Source: Halieaceae bacterium (lineage in GTDB: Bacteria > Pseudomonadota > Gammaproteobacteria > Pseudomonadales > Halieaceae). From it: 7,382 nt of DNA. Shown one piece after another: positions 1 to 5,409 of the stretch. The first letter of the stretch is position 1. Every line of letters begins with the position of its first letter. The stretch spans positions 1-7,382 of the forward strand of contig DOVB01000168.1 in the NCBI GenBank assembly GCA_003520285.1. The letters are read 5' to 3'. The position numbers and the translations under genes are program-made. The notes under the pieces are model-generated. The model worked only from the letters and a program-made list of their open reading frames with translations, was not told where the DNA came from and searched no databases.

Positions 1-51
1 GGCGTAGATGGCAGTGTCAAAGCGATACCGGTTAGAGTGGTCGCAGATTAA
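1..51 (+). CDS. Possible C-terminal end of a convergent gene (partial)
   Basis: Frame 1 of the + strand is open from the window edge for 16 codons and ends with TAA at 49-51. It would encode a tail reading GVDGSVKAIPVRVVAD. The other two + frames contain stops in this stretch. The stop would overlap the stop codon of the regulator gene on the opposite strand (48-50), so the two genes would converge tail to tail. Sixteen open codons are easily met by chance, so this is a weak call. I do not recognise the family. Confidence 0.27.
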   Translation, partial: GVDGSVKAIPVRVVAD

Positions 52-707
52 TTGTCTGTTCGGTGCGCAGTGCGCTCACGAGCAAGTGCTTGGTAGCTGA
101 GTAGAAACGTATAAGCGCTGTGTTGTAAGGCATCATAAATGCACACATTGGGTGCTATGCGTGATAGTCGTCGACTGAGCTGCAAACTGACAAGACCATG
201 AGCGGTCGCGACAAGCTGAACAGACAACATACGTGAGTCTTGTTCAATCGATTCGGCGTTAAGCCAGTCGTCTACCAGTACGACCAAGATTTCAAACGCC
301 GAGGGCGGACGCGTCCCAGCACTGGCCATCGCGTCTACCAGTAACTCACCCCACATTAAGTCGTAGAACGCTTGTTTATCGATAATGTAGCGCATATAGG
401 CATGACCGGCGGCGATAATCCGCTCGATGGTGCCTTTCTGGATTCCAGAAATTGCGTTTGCTATCGCGTCGCGTAGCCCCAAGAACCCGAGCTCAGCGAC
501 GCTCAGGAGAAGCGCTTCCTTATCTTTGAAATGCCGATAAGGCGCGCCACTACTCACACCCGCGCGTCTCGCAGCTTCAATGATAGTGAAGTCGGAACTA
601 TTGCGCTCTTCAATCAGTTCAGCAGCGGCCACGATCAGCGTGTTTCTGAGATCTCCATGGTGGTAGTTGGGCGCGCGCTTGTGCGTGTCTTTTGGTAGCT
701 GGCTCAT
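48..707 (-). CDS. TetR/AcrR-family transcriptional regulator
   Basis: This 219-aa protein is a probable local repressor of the efflux operon in which it is the last gene. The N-terminus has the TetR DNA-binding layout. A helix that begins with the YHHGDLR motif (residues 15-21) leads into a helix-turn-helix at about 41-67, containing EAARRAGVSSGAPYRHF and then KDKEALL. The YHHGDLR and GAPYRHF wording is typical of the TetR subgroup with a WHG-type C-terminal ligand/dimer domain, and residues about 75-205 would form that helical domain. Its ATG overlaps the permease stop as ATGA (704-707). There is no strong ribosome-binding site, so it is probably translated by coupling. Two TetR-like palindromes overlap the operon promoter, so I infer negative autoregulation. 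The inducer cannot be predicted. Family assignment is firm; the target assignment is inference. Confidence 0.9.
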   Translation of the reverse strand: MSQLPKDTHKRAPNYHHGDLRNTLIVAAAELIEERNSSDFTIIEAARRAGVSSGAPYRHFKDKEALLLSVAELGFLGLRDAIANAISGIQKGTIERIIAAGHAYMRYIIDKQAFYDLMWGELLVDAMASAGTRPPSAFEILVVLVDDWLNAESIEQDSRMLSVQLVATAHGLVSLQLSRRLSRIAPNVCIYDALQHSAYTFLLSYQALARERTAHRTDN

Positions 708-3700
708 GGTGTCCGAACGCCGGCTGTCTGTGCTACCGCATCCCGAGCCTTATCGGTCGATTTGGCAATCAGCAAAAACGCTGGAGGTACCAAGAAAAAG
801 CTAATTAAAGTAGATAACAGCACGCCGCCAGCAATTGCCATAGCGAAAGGCGGCCAAAACTGGCCCCCCTCTAGAATCAAGGGCAAGAACCCCCCGAAAG
901 TAGTGATCGTTGTCGACACAATGTGACGACTGGAATCCATGACAACTGCGCGCATCGCCATGGGCTTACCCTGTCGCGCCTCTGGGTCGAGCTGCAGTGC
1001 GGTGATAATGATGATGGCGGCATTAATCGATACACCTACTGACCCAATGACCCCAGTCAAGGCCTGCAGTCCAAAGGGATACCTGAACAGTTCAATCGCC
1101 AACAAGCTCAGAGTCATAGAGCAGAAACAAACGAGTAATCCCACCGCGGTCAAACGCCATGAATTAAAGGTGAGTAGCATCGTTGCCAGTAAAGCGGACA
1201 AGATTAGCCCAATTGGGGCGATAATATAGTTAACGACGGCGGCTCGCTCGTCAGCGTCTCCGCCAAACTGGATACTGTAGCCTGGTGGCAGCGCAATTGG
1301 GTTGTCTTGCAGATCCTGCTGGAGCTGCTTAAGTGCTTCTTCGGGCAGAACACCTCGGACTAAAAACGCTTGAACAGTATTGATCCGTTCACCATTCTTG
1401 CGGCTGATGGCGCTGTAACTCGGCACCAAGCGTATATCTGTTACCGATGGCAAAGCGATATAGTCCGAGCCTGGTTTGCCGCCTAACACAGGAGTTTGTA
1501 ACTGTGAGAGGGCATCGCTGCCACTGTGTGAAAGTCGATCGAGACGCACTCTGATTGGCAGCCTCTGAGTGCCCTCAAGAATTTCAGCACCGATTGCGCC
1601 AGATAGTGAGGTACCGACGTTGGCTGCGAGGCTTGCCACGTCAAACCCCGCGGTCTTCAGCGCAGTTTCGTCGACACTGAGCTCCAGTTTCGGGGGTGCG
1701 CCTAAAATAGAGGCGTTGGTGTGGGTGATAGCGGGGATTTTTGCCATCCGTTCTCGGTACAAGTTGCCCAGTTCACGCAGCGTGTCGAGATTCGACCCGT
1801 AGATTTCTATCTCTAACGGAGCAGATACGGGAGGTCCTTGATCAATCCCTCTGACAACGGTTCGCGCCTCCGGAAACTCTCGATCTAATTGGATCTGTAG
1901 GTCACGTATGACTTGGTCCGTTTGTTTTGGATCTCGAGTTAACACCAGCGCTTCAGCCCAGGTAGAGACGCCATCCATCTTGCGGTACATGTTGTAATAA
2001 AATGGCGGCGCACTCTCGCCCACCATCCAGTCAATGCGGCGGATCTCTGCGACTTGACGGACACTCGCATCCATTGCCTGCGCTACGGCGACTGTTTCGT
2101 CGATAGAGCGGCCATCAGCCAACTTGACCTGGATATAAAGCTGGTCGCGATCGGTGCCGGGGAAAAACTGCGCCGTAAGCGTGGGGAAAGCGAGAATTCC
2201 AACCAGAGGCAGCATGAGTGAGGCAAAAATAGCTGCTTTGGGCGCACGCAAGGTAAAATCAACTGCTTGAGCGAGGCGCTCACTTAAAACTGGAATAGTC
2301 AGTCCCTGCGCCAAGAAGCCAGTGCGATCGCCATCAGGAAGCAACTTGGCCGCTAACACCGGCGTAATCGCAAGTGCCAGGACGAGCGAGGTCAGCAGCA
2401 TAATGATCACTGCCGTCGCAATAGACCCCATGAAACTCCCAGCTGGTCCAGGGAGCAGCGCTAGCGGTAAGAACGTCAATACGGTGGTGCCAGTCGAGGC
2501 TAAGAGGGGGACCCGCAGTCTGTGGACGCTCTCTTTGATGGCGAGCCGTCGACTCGAACCAGCTTGCAATCGCTTGCGCAGTTCGTCGGTCATCACGATC
2601 GAGCCGTCAACTAGAAGCCCAAGAGCAACGATTAATCCAGTGACCGACATTTGATGCAAAGGCATCCCGATGAGTTGCATGATGGTCAGCGAGGTCAGCG
2701 CGCAAAGTGGTAATATCATCGAAACGACGAGCGCTGCTCGCCATCCCAGCGTAATGAAAAGTACTGCGATGACGAGACTAACCCCTACGATCAAATTAAT
2801 AAGAACACTCATGAGTCGATCGGTAACGTACTCGCCTTGATCATAGGTAATCTCGAAGTCTAAGCCGTCGCCGCGAGTCGCAGCGTAGGTCCTTACCGCT
2901 TGCGCGAAGTCACGACTCCATCGATCAAACTGTAAGTTAGGTTGTGCTGCAACCCCGACCAAGATTCCCCGTTTGCCCTCTGTGAGCACAATACTTGAAG
3001 CCGGCGCTTTGGGTTGTTTGGTCAGTGTGGCGATGTCAGTAAGTCGAGTGACAGAGCCATCGGTACTTGTTTGGATGACCAGTTGCCCTAGATCGGCAGC
3101 ATGGTCAAATTGGCTGTGGAGCTCTACTAAGAGGTTATTACCCGTGCCCTGAGTCTGACCTGCTGGGCGTTTAGGGTCTGCGGTTTGGATCGCTCTCATC
3201 ACGTCAGCGAGAGTGAGTCCGCGCGAAAGCAATTGACTTTGATCTACCGAGACAAGTACCTCTTCATCGGCATCACCGTACACATGAGCGAGTCGAGTGC
3301 CGGGAAAATTGCGAGCAAAATCGGCAAAGTTATGCGCAGCTCTGCTCTTGATTCCCGCAGGTAGCCCCTCTTGCTGGCTCGATATTGCAACGATTGTGGT
3401 ATACGACAACAGCCGGTCATCATCGAAAATAGGTTCGTGAGCGCCCTCGGGAAATAACAAACTGGCGGCGGCGAGTGCGTCTCGAATTTCGCCCCAGGTG
3501 ACTTCCATTTCGGCATCATCAAGGAAGTCAGTCAGTCGCAGGTTAATAAATGAAATTCCAGCATTACTGACAGAGGTAATATCTTGGATCTCGGAAATTT
3601 GCCGCAACTCTTCTTCTATAGGACGGGTGACCAGAGCTTCCACTCGGTCCGGCGTGGCGCCCGGGAATACCGTCGTGACGGTCGCCACAAAGTTCGGCAT

Positions 3701-3814
3701 GGTGGGGTCTTCTTGGCGCCCGAGTTGCTGAAAGGCGTTCAGACTCACCGCAATGATGACGACCAGGACTAGGGTTAAGTAACGCCGGTTATCATAGAGT
3801 TTTTCAGCAATCAT
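704..3814 (-). CDS. RND-family efflux transporter permease (AcrB-like)
   Basis: This 1036-aa inner-membrane permease matches the usual AcrB/MexB size. It should form a trimer that drives proton-coupled export with the adaptor encoded upstream and an outer-membrane channel. The RND layout is clear: TM1 at about 12-30, a first periplasmic porter loop at about 31-330, TM2-TM6 at about 333-490, TM7 at about 523-545, a second periplasmic loop at about 550-860, and TM8-TM12 at about 862-1016. Family wording includes RQEDPTMP (33-40), FPGATPDRVEALVTRPIEEEL (starting at 50) and the TM4 motif GLLVDGSIV (399-407). The AcrB proton-relay residues are not all kept. D403 matches AcrB Asp407, but the next residue is G404. 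By eye, N931 in TM10 stands where AcrB has Lys940. The substrate cannot be inferred; the sequence looks closer to drug/amphiphile pumps than to CzcA-type metal pumps. It is coupled to the adaptor by TGATG and to the regulator by ATGA. Confidence 0.93.
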   Translation of the reverse strand: MIAEKLYDNRRYLTLVLVVIIAVSLNAFQQLGRQEDPTMPNFVATVTTVFPGATPDRVEALVTRPIEEELRQISEIQDITSVSNAGISFINLRLTDFLDDAEMEVTWGEIRDALAAASLLFPEGAHEPIFDDDRLLSYTTIVAISSQQEGLPAGIKSRAAHNFADFARNFPGTRLAHVYGDADEEVLVSVDQSQLLSRGLTLADVMRAIQTADPKRPAGQTQGTGNNLLVELHSQFDHAADLGQLVIQTSTDGSVTRLTDIATLTKQPKAPASSIVLTEGKRGILVGVAAQPNLQFDRWSRDFAQAVRTYAATRGDGLDFEITYDQGEYVTDRLMSVLINLIVGVSLVIAVLFITLGWRAALVVSMILPLCALTSLTIMQLIGMPLHQMSVTGLIVALGLLVDGSIVMTDELRKRLQAGSSRRLAIKESVHRLRVPLLASTGTTVLTFLPLALLPGPAGSFMGSIATAVIIMLLTSLVLALAITPVLAAKLLPDGDRTGFLAQGLTIPVLSERLAQAVDFTLRAPKAAIFASLMLPLVGILAFPTLTAQFFPGTDRDQLYIQVKLADGRSIDETVAVAQAMDASVRQVAEIRRIDWMVGESAPPFYYNMYRKMDGVSTWAEALVLTRDPKQTDQVIRDLQIQLDREFPEARTVVRGIDQGPPVSAPLEIEIYGSNLDTLRELGNLYRERMAKIPAITHTNASILGAPPKLELSVDETALKTAGFDVASLAANVGTSLSGAIGAEILEGTQRLPIRVRLDRLSHSGSDALSQLQTPVLGGKPGSDYIALPSVTDIRLVPSYSAISRKNGERINTVQAFLVRGVLPEEALKQLQQDLQDNPIALPPGYSIQFGGDADERAAVVNYIIAPIGLILSALLATMLLTFNSWRLTAVGLLVCFCSMTLSLLAIELFRYPFGLQALTGVIGSVGVSINAAIIIITALQLDPEARQGKPMAMRAVVMDSSRHIVSTTITTFGGFLPLILEGGQFWPPFAMAIAGGVLLSTLISFFLVPPAFLLIAKSTDKARDAVAQTAGVRTP

Positions 3815-4926
3815 CAGCGAGCATCCGTTGGAATCACAATCATGCCCGGCACGACGCGGTGAGTACCTGCGGCAACGACTCGGTCACCGTCTGTGAGTAA
3901 GCCGCGAACGTAGACTTGATCATCAGCGAAATCGAGTATCTCAATTGCTGCCTGCTGCGCGATGAGCTTTCCGTCTTCATTGCTAACCAGTTTCAACGCG
4001 GTCCACAGGCCCCGGTTGCCCTCTGTAATCGCAGTCATAGGGAGCCATCCACCGATCTCGTCAATAGTGACTGTCTGTTTCAAGTTGATCATTTGGCCCG
4101 GCGGCAGCGTAAGCGTATTGGGGAGTTCGATTCTAAGTGCTCTGGTACGAGTCATGCGATCGAGGGTATTGCTGATCCCGACCAGTCGCCCTTCAACGGC
4201 AACAGTACCAGCCTGCAATTGAACTTGTTGCCCAAGCTCTAGGTGATCAATGACGTTCTCTGGTACGCCAATCATGACCTCACGTCCACTGAGAGCGGCC
4301 ACGCTGTAGACCGGCGTCCCCGGAGCGACCGTATCTCCGACGCTCAAGTACTGAGAGTTAATGACTCCGTCAAATGGTGATCGGAGTTCGGTGTTGGTTT
4401 GGTTAACAGTGATCAGCTCGATATCAGCAAGCAGGGCTTGAACGGTTGCTGTATTGGCGTCGGCGTTAAGTTGGGCCTCGTCGAATTGGTACTGTGAAAT
4501 GGCGCCGCTCGTCAAAAGTTCTGTTGCTCGCTGCAGTTGAAGGTCGCTGAGACGTTTCTGCGCTAAACCTCGCTCGTATTGTGCTTGAATTGATTTCAAG
4601 GATGCTTCAATGGTGCGGCGGTCGAGCTGGGCAACAATTTGTCCTTTAGAGACGACATCGCCCACACGAGATGACATTGCCACGACCGTGCCGGCGAGTT
4701 CGAAGGCCAGTGTCGCGTCATACTCTGCGATCACGGTGCCCGAAAAAGACCGGTTTTTTTGATAGCTGGACTGACTTATGAAAGTGAGAGCTTCAGCGTC
4801 TAGGCCTTCTCGGCTGGTGTCAAAGACAGGCTCCGACGTTCGAGCATACAGTGCGACGGTAAGGGCAGATGCTGCCAGCACCGCGGCAATACTGAGCGTT
4901 AGGCTCGAAATGTTCTCACGGATCAT
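3814..4926 (-). CDS. RND efflux periplasmic adaptor subunit (membrane fusion protein)
   Basis: This 370-aa protein would bridge the RND permease and an outer-membrane channel across the periplasm. Residues 10-28 form a hydrophobic segment after a short charged N-terminus, acting as a signal peptide or anchor; there is no lipobox cysteine. The two half-lipoyl motifs are visible at about 74-102 (FELAGTVVAMSSRVGDVVSKG) and 181-210 (LRSPFDGVINSQYLSVGDTV). The stretch between them (about 103-180) is rich in Ala, Gln and Leu, as expected for the alpha-helical hairpin. A beta-barrel region follows (about 215-290) and then the membrane-proximal domain. The ATG lies 8 nt after an AAGG ribosome-binding site (minus strand, 4935-4938) and about 28 nt from the predicted transcription start. 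As the first gene of the operon it shares one base with the permease gene. The order adaptor-permease is the common one; no channel gene follows. Confidence 0.93.
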   Translation of the reverse strand: MIRENISSLTLSIAAVLAASALTVALYARTSEPVFDTSREGLDAEALTFISQSSYQKNRSFSGTVIAEYDATLAFELAGTVVAMSSRVGDVVSKGQIVAQLDRRTIEASLKSIQAQYERGLAQKRLSDLQLQRATELLTSGAISQYQFDEAQLNADANTATVQALLADIELITVNQTNTELRSPFDGVINSQYLSVGDTVAPGTPVYSVAALSGREVMIGVPENVIDHLELGQQVQLQAGTVAVEGRLVGISNTLDRMTRTRALRIELPNTLTLPPGQMINLKQTVTIDEIGGWLPMTAITEGNRGLWTALKLVSNEDGKLIAQQAAIEILDFADDQVYVRGLLTDGDRVVAAGTHRVVPGMIVIPTDAR

Positions 4927-4942
4927 GCTGGTTTCCTTGGAG

Positions 4943-4959
4943 TGTAAGAGCGTCTTACG
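4943..4959. promoter_or_regulatory. Operator O2, proximal TetR-type palindrome
   Basis: The + strand reads TGTAAGAGCGTCTTACG, containing the perfect inverted repeat GTAAGA / TCTTAC around a 3-bp centre. It covers the predicted transcription start of the adaptor-permease-regulator operon. Its size and symmetry suit a TetR dimer. It closely resembles the second site at 4963-4979, with a centre-to-centre distance of 20 bp. That the regulator at 48-707 binds it is inference. Confidence 0.68.
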
Positions 4960-4960
4960 T

Positions 4961-4989
4961 AATGTAAGAGCTTATTACATCGGTGTCAA
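4961..4989 (-). promoter_or_regulatory. Sigma70-type promoter of the efflux operon
   Basis: On the minus strand there is a perfect -35 box TTGACA (complement of 4984-4989), a 17-bp spacer, and a -10 box TACATT (complement of 4961-4966). This predicts transcription from about position 4954 leftwards, giving a leader of about 28 nt with an AAGG ribosome-binding site (4935-4938) before the adaptor ATG. The two operators lie over the -10 box, the promoter-proximal part of the spacer and the start site. Bound repressor should therefore block polymerase. Confidence 0.72.
4963..4979. promoter_or_regulatory. Operator O1, TetR-type palindrome over the -10 region
   Basis: The + strand reads TGTAAGAGCTTATTACA, with matching ends TGTAA / TTACA and an imperfect centre. 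Its left half TGTAAGAGC is identical to that of the site at 4943-4959. The two centres (4971 and 4951) are 20 bp apart, about two turns of the helix, so two dimers could bind on the same face. It overlaps the -10 box and part of the spacer of the efflux promoter. Confidence 0.68.
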
Positions 4990-5128
4990 CGCTTGGGATA
5001 TGGATTGCTCTTAAGGCTTTTACAGTGAGTGACAGGCCAGTGATCCAGGGCCGGCTTCTACTGAACCAAAACAGGACGTGTCTGAGCGAAATCTGTGGCG
5101 TTTGCACTTGTTGGCGGCCTTGATACCT

Positions 5129-5155
5129 TTGCTGACAGGGCGCTGTTCTTATAAT
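5129..5155 (+). promoter_or_regulatory. Probable promoter of the 4.5S RNA gene (possibly also dnaX)
   Basis: A perfect -10 box TATAAT lies at 5150-5155. An imperfect -35 box TTGCTG (5129-5134) precedes it with a 15-bp spacer, or TTTGCT (5128-5133) with 16 bp. The bases after the -10 box (GCCGCTCCC) are GC-rich, like the discriminator of stable-RNA promoters under stringent control. The start would fall near 5162, giving a leader of about 70 nt before the mature SRP RNA. The weak -35 box and the long leader keep this call moderate. Confidence 0.5.
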
Positions 5156-5161
5156 GCCGCT

Positions 5162-5236
5162 CCCAGCAAGCCCGCGTGCTTGCATGCCTAGTGCTTTTTT
5201 GAGACCATGGCGCGCCCTAAGTCAGGGTTGCTATGG
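5162..5236 (+). other. Structured leader ahead of the 4.5S RNA
   Basis: Between the probable start site and the SRP RNA there are two inverted repeats. The first is a perfect 6-bp stem, GCAAGC / GCTTGC (5166-5171 with 5178-5183), with a run of six T at 5195-5200 eleven bases after it. The second is a 13-bp imperfect stem pairing 5205-5218 with 5224-5236, with three G-U pairs, one bulged C (5213) and a 5-nt loop; its 3' arm runs into the first bases of the mature RNA. Leader removal by RNase P, as for E. coli 4.5S precursor, would be the expected processing. Function is inference. Confidence 0.3.
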
Positions 5237-5344
5237 TCGTCCATTCGGTCCCCTCGCAACGATAGTTGGTAAACCCCGCCAGGCCCGGAAGGGAGCAACG
5301 GTAGTCAATGCGTCGTGTGCCGAGGTGTGGCTGTTTGGGCGACC
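5235..5344 (+). ncRNA. ffs: Signal recognition particle RNA, small bacterial 4.5S type
   Basis: This is the RNA scaffold that binds Ffh (SRP54) and directs signal-bearing ribosomes to the membrane receptor FtsY. The diagnostic apical domain is present: a GGAA tetraloop (5287-5290) closed by CCC/GGG, then the asymmetric internal-loop side AGCAAC, and GTGTGCCG further along, as in E. coli 4.5S RNA. The ends pair as GGTCGTCC (5235-5242) with GGGCGACC (5337-5344), eight pairs including one G-U. This gives a 110-nt hairpin, close to the E. coli 114 nt. Exact ends are set from this terminal stem and may be off by a few bases. It lies 65 nt upstream of dnaX, and no convincing terminator separates them. 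Confidence 0.93.
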
Positions 5345-5409
5345 GCCATTTCGTGTTTCCGCCGCCCTAGTGTATCCTGTGACGCAGGTTTCAATTCAGA
5401 GTTTCGGCA

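Noticed and set aside
5016..5024. Possible third half-site for the regulator (minus strand TGTAAAAGC)
   Set aside because: It matches the left operator half at eight of nine bases, but the partner half is missing and it lies 45 bp from the nearer palindrome, upstream of the -35 box. This is too weak to annotate.
5120..5137. Better-looking -35 boxes TTGATA (5120-5125) and CTGACA (5132-5137) for the TATAAT at 5150
   Set aside because: Spacers of 24 and 12 bp are outside the workable range, so the poorer TTGCTG box was preferred.
4955..5185. Open frame of 76 codons on the minus strand across the intergenic region
   Set aside because: It overlaps the efflux promoter and operators, has no recognisable protein features, and its end lies in the operator repeats.
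5205..5236. Hairpin considered as an intrinsic terminator
   Set aside because: No T run follows it on the + strand. The T run present (5195-5200) comes before it, so it would not work on the minus strand either, where A residues would follow.
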